From: Phycisphaerales bacterium
GTDB taxonomy: Bacteria; Planctomycetota; Phycisphaerae; Phycisphaerales; UBA1924
NCBI GenBank assembly: GCA_029213305.1
Contig: JARGPA010000003.1
Location: 62,001-126,000, forward strand
DNA length: 64,000 bases
Direction: 5' to 3'
Below the pieces are notes generated by a model that was not told where the DNA came from, ran no database searches, and worked only from the letters and a program-made list of their open reading frames with translations. Below, piece by piece: positions 30,848 through 39,794 of this stretch; position 1 is the stretch's first letter; every line of letters begins with the position of its first letter. The translations under genes were made by a program, and so were the position numbers.

Positions 30848-31692
30848 TCGGCAACAGTATTATTCCAATGGTTTTTCGCGCATTAGGGTATATCGCTGTT
30901 TGGCCTGCGTTATATGCACTCGGAGTATCCGTATTACTCTGGTGGTTGTTCGTCTCACAATTTCCCGACGCGCTCTCAATCGGGTATCTCCTACTGTGTG
31001 CGCACAGTTGTTACTTACTCGATCGAGTCAAAGTATCTGACAAGCGCCATGACCCGGCTGATTTTCTTGCGTTACCAGTTCGAACAATGCTGTTTGTGAA
31101 ATGGGCAAAGCATATCAGGCGTTTGATTGTTGTTGAATTCATGTGCGCTTTGATCGCTGGATGGCTGATTCATCCTTTGCTTACACTCATACCAATCTTG
31201 GCTCTGAGTGTTGTGCATCTCTACGCAGGCCGAAGCGCATCTGCTCACGCACCTCGTTTAAAAGATTTACCCGGAATCAAAGCTTTCATCATCGCAAGTG
31301 GACATATATCTTTAGCATTTGCCGTTTTAATCGCAAACCATAACGACCAGTTATCGAACTTCACTTTGCCAAACATTCTCATCCTCATTTCGATATGGGC
31401 CATCGTTGCAGGGGATGCCGCTCTTTGCGACATCGATGATCACGATGCAGATAAGATTTATCAAACAAAAAGCCTATCGGTACTGCTTGGCCAATCACAT
31501 GCATGGATGATCTCTCTCGCATTGATCATTGCAGGATCAATCGCGATGATTATCTCCGAACCTGCTGCTATGAGCTACAGCTTCGTTATTCTCATGACTG
31601 TGAGTACGCTCCTCACGCAGAAAAACACGAACCATCGTGACTTTGTCGATGCGCGGTTATTCCCGATCACAATATTCGCAATTTGGATTTAA
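30844..31692 (+). CDS. UbiA-like prenyltransferase-family membrane protein
   Basis: A polytopic inner-membrane protein of about 282 residues with about eight helices. Two acidic motifs fit the UbiA superfamily: LLDRVKVSDKRHDPAD after helix 2 and AALCDIDDHDADK in the second half, the latter close to the conserved DxxxD of the family. A TTG at 30844 overlaps the preceding stop (TTGA) and has GGAAG eight bases upstream; an ATG at 30868 is the alternative. The first motif deviates from NDxxDxxxD. Substrate and product cannot be told; polyprenyl lipid or quinone synthesis would be typical. Confidence 0.7.
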   Translation: MIGNSIIPMVFRALGYIAVWPALYALGVSVLLWWLFVSQFPDALSIGYLLLCAHSCYLLDRVKVSDKRHDPADFLALPVRTMLFVKWAKHIRRLIVVEFMCALIAGWLIHPLLTLIPILALSVVHLYAGRSASAHAPRLKDLPGIKAFIIASGHISLAFAVLIANHNDQLSNFTLPNILILISIWAIVAGDAALCDIDDHDADKIYQTKSLSVLLGQSHAWMISLALIIAGSIAMIISEPAAMSYSFVILMTVSTLLTQKNTNHRDFVDARLFPITIFAIWI

Positions 31693-31696
31693 ATGA

Positions 31697-33334
31697 TCAG
31701 CGAGCAATTTCAATTGCACGAGTTTCTCGCAAGACGGTCACTTTGATTTCACCCGGGAAGGTCATCTCATTGGATACCTGCTTTGCGATTTCATGTGCAA
31801 TCAAGAATGCTTCATCATCAGTTACTCGATCTGCATTGATCATGACTCGTACTTCGCGACCTGCTTGAACTGCGTACGCCTCGGTAACACCAGGTTGTGA
31901 GAGTGCGATGTCTTGCAGATCATTGAGTCGTTGGATATAGCGTTCCATCGATTCTCTACGAGCACCAGGACGAGCAGCGCTTACAGCATCCGCAGCCATG
32001 ATAATCGGGGTGTACCAAGTCGTTGCAGGCATATCAGCATGATGGGCGCCGATCGCATTGAGTACGGCTTCATCTTTTTCGCCGTATTGTCTTGCAAAGT
32101 CCATACCAATCTTGGGATGGCCGCCTTCCATCTCATGATCCATTGCTTTACCAATGTCATGGAGAAATCCACATCTGCGAGCTAATCGGCCGTCGAGACC
32201 GAGTTGATCTGCGATGATCTGAGAGAGATACGCGACTTCGATTGAGTGATTGAGCACATTCTGACCATAACTCGTGCGATATGTCAATCGACCCATAGCT
32301 TCTATGATCTTCGGATGTATCCCTTTGAGTCCGAGCTCGACAACTGCATCTTTACCTGCTTTGACGATGCGCTCTTGGACTTCTGATTTTACTTTATCAA
32401 CAACTTCTTCAATCCGAGTAGGATGCATGCGACCATCAGTGACAAGAGTTTCGAGAGCTCGAACTGCAATTGTTTGTCTTACTTTATCAAAACATGAAAC
32501 AACAATCACACCAGGGGTGTCATCGACAATGACATCTGCGCCTGTTGCCTTTTCAATCGCACGAATGTTTCGACCTTCTCGCCCGATGATTCGTCCCTTC
32601 ATATCGTCTGAAGGAATTGCTACAGTTCTTACAGTTGATTCAGAAGAGTGCTCGTTGGCGTATCTCTGGATTGCGTTGATCAAAATCTCTTTTGCTTCGT
32701 CCTTTGCTTCGTCTTCTGCTTCTTCAACGATCTTCCGAGTGACTCGCCCCATCTCAGCGCGGGATTGTTCACTTACTCGCTCGAGTAATAGTTCTTTCGC
32801 TTGGGCTCGATCAATCTGAGCAACTCGTTCGAGTTCTCGTCTTTGCTTTTCGACAAGGTCATCGATTTCCGTTTCGCGTGCTCTGAGTTGATCAAACTTG
32901 TCTTGGTTCTTCTGAACTTGCTCGGATAATCCACGCTCTTTTAAAGAGATCGTGTCTTCCTTGCGATCAAGATTATCTTCTCGCTTTGCGAGTCGACGCT
33001 CGAACTCGCGTTGTTCAGCGCGAGCTGTTTCGAGTTCATTGTCAACTGCTTCTTTTCGCTCAAGCGCATGTCTTTCGGCGGCGAGCTTAACTTTCTCCGC
33101 GGCATTCTGAGCATCTTCTTTTGCCCGATTCGTGATTTGATCGGCCTCTGCTCTCATACGAGCGAGCTTTTTGCCTGCAAAGACTCCTGCGAAGACCACA
33201 CCTAACCCTATACCAACGATCAGTGCAACAACCCCAACGATAATCGAAGTGGTGCTTACTGATTCGCCTTGAGCGAGCGTTATTTGTGCAAGTAGTGTTG
33301 TATCAGCAACTTGGGAAATATATTGAGTATCCAC
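31697..33334 (-). CDS. rny: Ribonuclease Y
   Basis: Membrane-bound endoribonuclease that starts mRNA decay. 545 residues from a GTG at 33334, preceded by AGGGGAT. The N-terminal membrane helix is about 30-50 (IIVGVVALIVGIGLGVVFAG), then a long Glu/Arg/Lys-rich coiled coil, the KH domain (GRIIGREGRNIRAIEKATG) and the HD metal domain (CGFLHDIGKAMDHE). All RNase Y domains are present and in order. It ends 4 bp from the convergent UbiA-like gene. Confidence 0.96.
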   Translation of the reverse strand: MDTQYISQVADTTLLAQITLAQGESVSTTSIIVGVVALIVGIGLGVVFAGVFAGKKLARMRAEADQITNRAKEDAQNAAEKVKLAAERHALERKEAVDNELETARAEQREFERRLAKREDNLDRKEDTISLKERGLSEQVQKNQDKFDQLRARETEIDDLVEKQRRELERVAQIDRAQAKELLLERVSEQSRAEMGRVTRKIVEEAEDEAKDEAKEILINAIQRYANEHSSESTVRTVAIPSDDMKGRIIGREGRNIRAIEKATGADVIVDDTPGVIVVSCFDKVRQTIAVRALETLVTDGRMHPTRIEEVVDKVKSEVQERIVKAGKDAVVELGLKGIHPKIIEAMGRLTYRTSYGQNVLNHSIEVAYLSQIIADQLGLDGRLARRCGFLHDIGKAMDHEMEGGHPKIGMDFARQYGEKDEAVLNAIGAHHADMPATTWYTPIIMAADAVSAARPGARRESMERYIQRLNDLQDIALSQPGVTEAYAVQAGREVRVMINADRVTDDEAFLIAHEIAKQVSNEMTFPGEIKVTVLRETRAIEIAR

Positions 33335-33789
33335 AATCGGATCCCCTAAAACCTACTTCAACCCTGGGCTGGCGAAGCGGTCGTAAACCTGTCAATGCTG
33401 AACCGGGCTTGATTGAGGAAGCCGAAGATCAGTTTGGTCCCATTGGGAGCGCAGATGCTGCTTCATTTTGATAATCAATGAATCTTCTCTTGTCCAGAAT
33501 CGATATGAATCGGCACTGTGTGAAAAGAGAGTGTAAACAAAGCAGCTACTGAACCGATAAAACCCAACAAACACCCATATTCCGAACGCGTAAACAGCAA
33601 CGGACAGGTGAAAAAGCGTATGTTTCCATCAGATCGACCCAACGATCTGACGACAATGACCTATCTTAGCATGTCTTTGTGTCAGATACGAGAACTCGAA
33701 GACACTCAATTCGTATGATTGATTCGAGAATAGAACCATTTTGGATGAGAATGATCCAATATCATCATCCACAACGAGGAATGCACACT
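33335..33789. other. Long intergenic region between rny and the next lipoprotein
   Basis: These 455 bp carry no credible gene. The part at about 33361-33460 is richer in G and C than its surroundings and can form a stem (GGCTT / AAGCC at about 33412-33429). Short open frames in it lack ribosome binding sites. It could be a leader for rny on the minus strand or an unannotated small RNA on either strand. I tested it by eye against SRP, 6S and RNase P RNA signatures and found no convincing match. Confidence 0.5.
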
Positions 33790-34629
33790 ATGCATCACGC
33801 CAGGAAACTCATTCCAGTACTCGCCGTTTTATCCCTAGGGACCCTTATTTTGCCTGGATGCACCCGTATGGGAGGCCTCAGAGCGCGCATGGCTGCGAAC
33901 GAACTCGCACATCAGGTCCCCATCGATGGTGATCCAATCACTGTTGGACGACTTAATGCGATCGTGATTGATAATCCGAACGGGAAAGTCAAGGTCTACG
34001 CAAAGCCAAGCCATGAGGAAGCACGAATCTACTTCCGCGTCGATCAAGAACGAAGATTGAGATTTAGAGCTGCTCGTCAGGGTTTTGACTTTGATCCAGT
34101 TGGAGATTACTTCACTGCGGTTCACACCAACACGGGAGAGCTGAGTACATTGACGATCAGTGCTACTGATCTGACGATCGAAGGGTATCGCCCGCCGGTC
34201 GATCTTACTGTTTACATCCCCCAATGTGACGGGTTGGAAATTCGCAATGCTGGTGGCAAAGTCATCATCGTTGGCGTGAGTGGTGCGATACAAGTCGAAT
34301 CCGGTACCAACATCCAAGAAGGCGGAGATATCGAAATCCGCACTACGAGTTCACAACAAGAAACAATATTTGCGACGACCAATAACGGGAATGTTACACT
34401 AGTTGCAGGGCCAGATTCTGAAGGCACGATCGAACTGATCGCACCTCGCGGTAAAACATCGTTCAGATCACATTATGGAGTTGTGAATCATTCAATGCCT
34501 TCAAAGGGTCATTGGACTGGTGTTTGGAACAACGGCACAAACGAAATCCGCTTGAACACTGAAGACGGTGATGCAACACTTCGAGTAGTAGAAAACCCAG
34601 TGATGTACACTTCCGGATTAACTCACTGA
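33790..34629 (+). CDS. Lipoprotein with beta-rich DUF4097-like domain
   Basis: From ATG 33790, with GAGGA at nine bases, the leader MHHARKLIPVLAVLSLGTLI ends in the lipobox LPGC, with the lipidated Cys24. The mature protein is nearly all short strands: VGRLNAIVIDNPNGKVKVYAKPS, DGLEIRNAGGKVIIVGVSG, GGDIEIRTTS and GNVTLVAGPD. This repeat is typical of right-handed beta helix proteins of the DUF4097 kind. Upstream ATGs (33679, 33781) give poorer leaders. A strong terminator follows. The function is unknown. Confidence 0.75.
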   Translation: MHHARKLIPVLAVLSLGTLILPGCTRMGGLRARMAANELAHQVPIDGDPITVGRLNAIVIDNPNGKVKVYAKPSHEEARIYFRVDQERRLRFRAARQGFDFDPVGDYFTAVHTNTGELSTLTISATDLTIEGYRPPVDLTVYIPQCDGLEIRNAGGKVIIVGVSGAIQVESGTNIQEGGDIEIRTTSSQQETIFATTNNGNVTLVAGPDSEGTIELIAPRGKTSFRSHYGVVNHSMPSKGHWTGVWNNGTNEIRLNTEDGDATLRVVENPVMYTSGLTH

Positions 34630-34672
34630 TCTGTCATTCAACCTGAAAGACGATGAAACATGCAAAATTGCA

Positions 34673-34705
34673 AACGCCTCGATTCGATGAATCGAGGCGT
34701 TTTTT
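34673..34705 (+). terminator. Rho-independent terminator after the lipoprotein gene
   Basis: A perfect 13-bp stem AACGCCTCGATTC / GAATCGAGGCGTT with a 3-nt loop is followed by a T run on the plus strand. It lies about 45 bp after the stop. On the minus strand the T run is shorter, so it may act weakly for the convergent PilZ gene too. Confidence 0.9.
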
Positions 34706-34738
34706 ATTCTTTTGAACTTAATACAAATTAACTAAGGA

Positions 34739-35647
34739 TCAAGCAGCCTTCTTATTTTCCTGCATCCCATTGATGTAACGGGCAATCTGCTTAATCACAA
34801 AGTCTTTGTGCTGGTTGTTCATACCAAAGTCAAACGCCATTCCCGCGTAGGTATTCTGAGTCGAGTCGATATGTGTATGTGCAAGTTTTGCAGTTAACAC
34901 AATCGGAGCAGGAATCGTTGGACGCAAATCCATTCGTAACCAGAAGACTTTGCTCGAGTCTACTTCAGTCCGTGATTCTTTTGGGATGACGAGGCCTACG
35001 CCGCCGCCGCCGAGGTTTGCGAGTCGAGCTTCAAATTTGGGCCCAACGACCGGGAGCGCGATCTGATCATCAATCGCAGGAGCAGTGATCCCTTTCGAGA
35101 CGAGCTCTTCGACCTGGATACGATTTGCGACTTCAATCGGAACAGCGCTGATTGGATCAATCAACTTCCAACATTCGACCAAAGGCAAGTTGATGTGTGC
35201 AATCGAAGTACGATCTGCCTGACGGCGCATACATCGTACAACCTTGTCAGGCATTGTTATCCGAAGTGTTGGGAATGATCCAGCGCGAGTCTGATTCACT
35301 CCTTTACCAACGACCTTGGTTTTGAACATCCATTTGTTCTGTCCAACAGACATAATCCCGACGAGTGTAACACCTTCTTGAATCATGAAGGTTTGCCCCA
35401 TTGCTCCTGGTTGCTCGATGACAATTTCGTCATCATTGAGATCAAGAACACGAACACGCCAGACAAGATCTTTGATTCCCTCTTGTTCCTCGTTGCGATC
35501 AATTGCGAACTCAAGTCCGCCGCCTCGCTCGTAGATTTTTTGCAAGCTCTGACGCCAACGGTCGGTTCTCGATCTGTTTGCAGGCACAGGTAATCCTTTC
35601 GTGGAGGGAGGGATATATACCGTACCATCGGGTGTATCAAAGCTCAT
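34739..35647 (-). CDS. PilZ-like (YcgR-type) c-di-GMP-binding protein candidate
   Basis: The 302-residue protein has an N-terminal beta domain (about 55-125) like PilZN of YcgR and a C-terminal PilZ-like barrel. The linker holds the RRxxxR motif in VRCMRRQADRTS, which binds c-di-GMP. The second motif (D/NxSxxG) reads ARLANLGGGGVGLVIP, with Gly in the Ser position. It could therefore bind weakly or not at all. The protein ends in NKKAA. Flagellar or motility control would be typical, but no flagellar genes are near; the pilus locus lies about 8 kb away. Confidence 0.65.
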   Translation of the reverse strand: MSFDTPDGTVYIPPSTKGLPVPANRSRTDRWRQSLQKIYERGGGLEFAIDRNEEQEGIKDLVWRVRVLDLNDDEIVIEQPGAMGQTFMIQEGVTLVGIMSVGQNKWMFKTKVVGKGVNQTRAGSFPTLRITMPDKVVRCMRRQADRTSIAHINLPLVECWKLIDPISAVPIEVANRIQVEELVSKGITAPAIDDQIALPVVGPKFEARLANLGGGGVGLVIPKESRTEVDSSKVFWLRMDLRPTIPAPIVLTAKLAHTHIDSTQNTYAGMAFDFGMNNQHKDFVIKQIARYINGMQENKKAA

Positions 35648-35700
35648 CTTAAGACAGAGCTCTAATGCTGGGACGCTCCGCTAGAGAGAATTGATCTTTT

Positions 35701-37950
35701 TTACGACTTCTCGGACGATCGAAGGCGCGTTCCAAGGCTTGTCAAAATCTGAGCATCGATTTGATTATGATCTTGTGAAAACTTCAACCGATAGAGCATC
35801 TCCGAGGCTTCAATATAAAGCATCGATGGATTTCCGGCTGCGAGTTCTAATTCAGAAACATGATCATCGATGTGCATTTTGAGTGGTTTCCAATCAGGCT
35901 TTGGAATCCCAAGCCTAACTAGTCCATTTCTAATCTGTTGATCAAGCAACTCAACTCGGGGGTCCCCAGAGATTCTTCTCTCTGGTAACACTCTTCTTCG
36001 AATACTCGCGAAATAACTTCCAATCCAAGTGAGTGCGTTGTCCCAGATATCCTTGTATCTGAGGATCAGGATTCCAACAAACATCGATGAAGCAAACACA
36101 ATGATCGCGGTTATGAACCCTCTTTGAATCAATCTGCTTCTCCCGGCTGCGAACCGATTGAGCAATGACTCTCCGAGCTTAGACATTCCAAAGTCTGAAG
36201 AGGGAGTTCCCATAATCGATCTTTGAGAGTCTGAATCATAAGCAACTACTGAACGCACCCAAAGGAACTCAAGTGATTCGTACATCTTCGTAACGGAACG
36301 CCAGAAGGTGGGATCAGGTTGATGAAGTTGATGAAAATCTTGAGGCGGAGTCCCATCGAAGGTCCTCCACTCACCTGGTGCGATTTCTGCTTCAATCCAT
36401 GCGTGTGCGTTACTCTCACGGACTACATATTGCCCTGTAACTTCGTTGAAGTCAGAAGCAACATACCCTGTGATTAACCTTGCGGGGATTCCGATAGATC
36501 GAGACATTAATGTAAGCGCCGATGCATAGTACTCACAGTGCCCTGTTTTTCGTTCAAACAGGAACCATTTAGTTGCATCCTCACCGTTCGGTACCGGCTG
36601 AGAGTCGAGTGTATACGAGTATTGAGTTCTCAAATGATTTTCAATCAATCGAATCGCTGCTTGATCATTCGCGATCGGACGGATCAACGGATCTGGATTG
36701 ACCCCACCTTGTGAGACAATGTCGCGAGCAAGTTGTGCAACTTCGGGCTCAACGATCGTATCGAGCACCTCATTTCTAGAAGAGAAACTCGAGAAGTCGA
36801 TATCGTTAAACTCTACATTCTTTGATCTCGCCACATAATCGATTCGTCCACCTATCCCATCTCTAAGAAAGAGCCCTCGCTCGAAGCTCAATCCAATTCT
36901 CATTGGTTCACTTCCAGTTCTGAACTCGACAGTTTTCCAAGGACTAAACAATAGTCGTTGGCCGCTCCCTGTAGATCGGACTGAGATATCGAGCTGTCTA
37001 TCCCATTCTCGGTCTGCGACATCATTTCTTGATACCAAAGATGTGTTCGCAGGGACAAGACGAATTCGATTGGATAGCGGGTTTCGCATAGAGAGGGAAC
37101 TCTCCCAGTTTCCATCGGTGTAGTTGTTTAGTACAGCGCCTCGAAGATAGATTGCTGGAGAGTTGCTACTACCTATGTTTTGTCCATCAGTATCAGTTGC
37201 GAGTAAATCGAGCACAGGTGTTGAGGATTGAGATATTAATCCAGGTCGGCCGAGCTCGACGGAATCGGAGAAACCGCTTACAGATCCTCCTGAGTCTCCC
37301 CACTGCCCGAATGGTTGCATACCGATATTTCGAGGTAGGATCACAAACACTACACTACCGATTACGGCGCAAATGAATCCTGTCGCAATCAACATTGATC
37401 GAAAATCAACTCGCGCTTTCTTGTTGATAATCTCTTCATCATTCTTCGCAAGCGCAAGCACAGAGTGTATTTGGAATAACACAACTGCTCGCATGATCAG
37501 AATAATCACGATCACAGTGAGGAAACCGGTCATCAATGTGTTGCTTGTCAGTACCGCTGCGATCAGGATCGCAACTGAGAGTACAAGGATTTGCCCTTCG
37601 TCTCGAGGATCTCTCAAATCTAGCATTTTAACGATTAACAACAAAGCAGCGAACTCTGCGAAAGAACTGACTCCAACTCCAACTCTGAGCAGTTCGATTC
37701 CCGCAATCGCGATAACGAGAAGTAAGAATGAATTGATTGCAATCCGCGGAGCAGGTTGTTGAGGACGCACGGAAAAAGCCCACGCGGCCAAGATCCCGAG
37801 GATCGCTAACACGCAGTAGATTGGATTCTGATCCGCAACGCTAAACACGACTACAGATCCAAGTGACGCTTGAATCATTGATCGAACGAATGCTTTCTTC
37901 GCAACCGGACCATGGCTATTTTTAATCTGCTTTGAAGGAGACTTCATCAT
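35701..37950 (-). CDS. Transglutaminase-like (TgpA-type) membrane protein
   Basis: 749 residues with six or so N-terminal helices (about 20-220, DUF3488), a periplasmic transglutaminase-like domain and a final helix near 610 followed by a DUF4129-like segment. The catalytic triad is visible: Cys about 470 in RKTGHCEYYASAL, His in ESNAHAWIEAEI and Asp in TFDGTPP. This arrangement matches the TgpA family of inner-membrane proteins. It begins at an ATG overlapping the DUF58 gene stop (ATGA), so they are translationally coupled. Confidence 0.92.
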   Translation of the reverse strand: MMKSPSKQIKNSHGPVAKKAFVRSMIQASLGSVVVFSVADQNPIYCVLAILGILAAWAFSVRPQQPAPRIAINSFLLLVIAIAGIELLRVGVGVSSFAEFAALLLIVKMLDLRDPRDEGQILVLSVAILIAAVLTSNTLMTGFLTVIVIILIMRAVVLFQIHSVLALAKNDEEIINKKARVDFRSMLIATGFICAVIGSVVFVILPRNIGMQPFGQWGDSGGSVSGFSDSVELGRPGLISQSSTPVLDLLATDTDGQNIGSSNSPAIYLRGAVLNNYTDGNWESSLSMRNPLSNRIRLVPANTSLVSRNDVADREWDRQLDISVRSTGSGQRLLFSPWKTVEFRTGSEPMRIGLSFERGLFLRDGIGGRIDYVARSKNVEFNDIDFSSFSSRNEVLDTIVEPEVAQLARDIVSQGGVNPDPLIRPIANDQAAIRLIENHLRTQYSYTLDSQPVPNGEDATKWFLFERKTGHCEYYASALTLMSRSIGIPARLITGYVASDFNEVTGQYVVRESNAHAWIEAEIAPGEWRTFDGTPPQDFHQLHQPDPTFWRSVTKMYESLEFLWVRSVVAYDSDSQRSIMGTPSSDFGMSKLGESLLNRFAAGRSRLIQRGFITAIIVFASSMFVGILILRYKDIWDNALTWIGSYFASIRRRVLPERRISGDPRVELLDQQIRNGLVRLGIPKPDWKPLKMHIDDHVSELELAAGNPSMLYIEASEMLYRLKFSQDHNQIDAQILTSLGTRLRSSEKS

Positions 37951-39200
37951 TGATCTCCTTCCCTTGATTCGTGTACTAGAGATTTCGGCAATGACTTAGG
38001 ATCGCTGAGCCATTCCATAGGTTTGGTCACGTCGATGCCTCGGATATGTCCTGGCACCTTTGATAAATTTTCAGGAGTGCCGATCGCGATTATGTCATCT
38101 GTAATCAAAGCATTGGGCGCTTGGTCTTGAGCGTTGGTCAATACTTTTTCAACAACACCTAATGTGTGAAGGCTGCGCAATCTGTGTGCTTGACCAGTCG
38201 CAGGTGAGATCCGAACCCCAAGACTCGGCGCCCATATTCCAACAGGAATCGATCGCTTAGAAGCTTGAGCTAACAGTGAGGCGGCTATTGAAACTGAACG
38301 CTCAAAGAAGATGTTTTCTTCGTTCAATTCTGATCCAGAGTTGAGCAACCAAATCCATAACTTTGTCGCGATCGGCTGAGCATGTTCGATCACAATAAGT
38401 CTTTGATGGCGTGCACTCTGTTTCCATGCGATTCTTCGTTTGGGGTCGCCTGGGGAATATTCTCGCATACCCCAGTATTCGTTGCTTGCACCACTCTGAT
38501 GGGTGCGTTTGCGAACCTCTTCGCCTTCCCCTTGCACAACTCGAATAATCTCCGGCTTAATCTTCAGTTGGTACGGGAGCACAGTGAAACTTCTTGGAGA
38601 ATTAAAAATCAAAGATTTTTGAAGCAACCCAAACGGGAATCGGGTGGATAGACGAAGTTTCTCAAGAGTGTGATGTCCTCGATGGAGAGGTATGAATGTT
38701 CCATCACTTCGAGCTCGTTGACGAGGTCCAAGATGAATAATCCCAGCGGGCTTAAACTCTCCAAGTTCAGAATCTGATCCGTTACGCTTGAGATTCATTT
38801 CAGTTATCAATGCCGCGAACATTGGGAAAAACTTCGAATGATTTATAATGCTATAGCGGATACGGATCGATTCCCCCGCATTCGCGTCAGGAATTGCTTG
38901 AGCATTCAATCGCACTCGCATTAGTGCGTTCCCAGAGAACAGACCAGAAACGATCAGCGTTGCTATCGCGACTCCGAACATCCAGAAAAGTAAGTTGTTC
39001 TGAGAATTAATTGCACCGACCGCAAGGAACACGGTTACTGCAACATAAGCTAGACCACCGAGAGTGAGCTTTGATGTTCGCTTTATCGGTTTGGCCTTTG
39101 TATCAACAGTCCTTGTGTTAAGCACAGTCGATTGAGAAGTTTGAGAGCGAATCTGTCTGAGGGGAGGGGCATTCTCATACTGTTGAACAACTTCACTCAT
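37947..39200 (-). CDS. DUF58 domain-containing membrane protein
   Basis: 417 residues with two N-terminal helices (about 45-95) and the DUF58 signature EYWGMREYSPGDPKRRIAWKQSARHQRLIVIEHAQP. The family is normally encoded with a MoxR ATPase and a TgpA-like transglutaminase, where it is thought to act as a partner in chaperone-like assembly. Here the transglutaminase follows directly, but no moxR gene is present upstream, where the lipoprotein gene is found instead. Confidence 0.9.
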   Translation of the reverse strand: MSEVVQQYENAPPLRQIRSQTSQSTVLNTRTVDTKAKPIKRTSKLTLGGLAYVAVTVFLAVGAINSQNNLLFWMFGVAIATLIVSGLFSGNALMRVRLNAQAIPDANAGESIRIRYSIINHSKFFPMFAALITEMNLKRNGSDSELGEFKPAGIIHLGPRQRARSDGTFIPLHRGHHTLEKLRLSTRFPFGLLQKSLIFNSPRSFTVLPYQLKIKPEIIRVVQGEGEEVRKRTHQSGASNEYWGMREYSPGDPKRRIAWKQSARHQRLIVIEHAQPIATKLWIWLLNSGSELNEENIFFERSVSIAASLLAQASKRSIPVGIWAPSLGVRISPATGQAHRLRSLHTLGVVEKVLTNAQDQAPNALITDDIIAIGTPENLSKVPGHIRGIDVTKPMEWLSDPKSLPKSLVHESREGDQ

Positions 39201-39228
39201 AGCGCCTCATTCGAGCCCATTAATGGGC

Positions 39229-39729
39229 TTACTTCTTTTCTTTCTTCTCAGGTTCAAGTGGAACTGGGATGACATATCCAGGTCTTGGAATCACCACACA
39301 GAGCATCTTGTCTCCTTCATCGGGAAGGAATGTTTGTGATCGAGATGTATAAATACCTTCACTCTCGACTCGTACCTGAATCGCATCTCGCGGGTATTGT
39401 CCATTCCCAAATGTTAACTCAAAGTTTCCGTATTCATCTGATGTTGCAGTGGTGTAAACGCCGCGACCACGTGAAGCATTCCCTTGTTTACTCAAAATAG
39501 TAATCTTCGCGTTCGGAATTCCTTGCTCGTCAAATCGTTCATCTCCAGGCGATGCGCCAACGGATTGCCCGACTGGACCTGAGATTACTCTTCCTTGAAT
39601 CAAGCTCTTGGCAGACGCTGCACACCCAACGAGGCTCATAGAAGAGAGCAAAAATGTAACGGCTAATAAAGCTCTTGAGAAGTTATTCTTATTGCTACGA
39701 TGAGTTAACTGTTTTGTATTCACATCCAT
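39229..39729 (-). CDS. Lipoprotein with carboxypeptidase regulatory-like domain
   Basis: The leader ends in the lipobox LVGC. The mature part has one domain of the transthyretin/carboxypeptidase regulatory-like kind: LIQGRVISGPVGQS, PNAKITILSKQG, TTATSDEYGNFELTF and DAIQVRVESEGIYTSRSQTF. These usually bind or present other proteins, and similar lipoproteins are common in Planctomycetota. The ATG at 39729 has GGAG directly before it; a GTG six bases downstream or one at 39756 is also possible. It precedes the DUF58 gene by 28 bp. Confidence 0.72.
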   Translation of the reverse strand: MDVNTKQLTHRSNKNNFSRALLAVTFLLSSMSLVGCAASAKSLIQGRVISGPVGQSVGASPGDERFDEQGIPNAKITILSKQGNASRGRGVYTTATSDEYGNFELTFGNGQYPRDAIQVRVESEGIYTSRSQTFLPDEGDKMLCVVIPRPGYVIPVPLEPEKKEKK

Positions 39730-39794
39730 CTCCAAATGGGTTGTTGATGATCTCACATCGTAGTATTGAGTTCCTTCAATATCATGCGATGTAA

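Noticed and set aside
33361-33460. SRP, 6S or RNase P RNA
   Set aside because: A segment reading GTAAACCTGTCA recalls the SRP RNA start, but the conserved GGAA-tetraloop region does not follow, and no RNase P or 6S hallmark is present.
33286-33471. Plus-strand open frame of 61 codons
   Set aside because: It starts with a non-ATG codon inside the antisense 5' end of rny, with no ribosome binding site, and its later part has no internal start.
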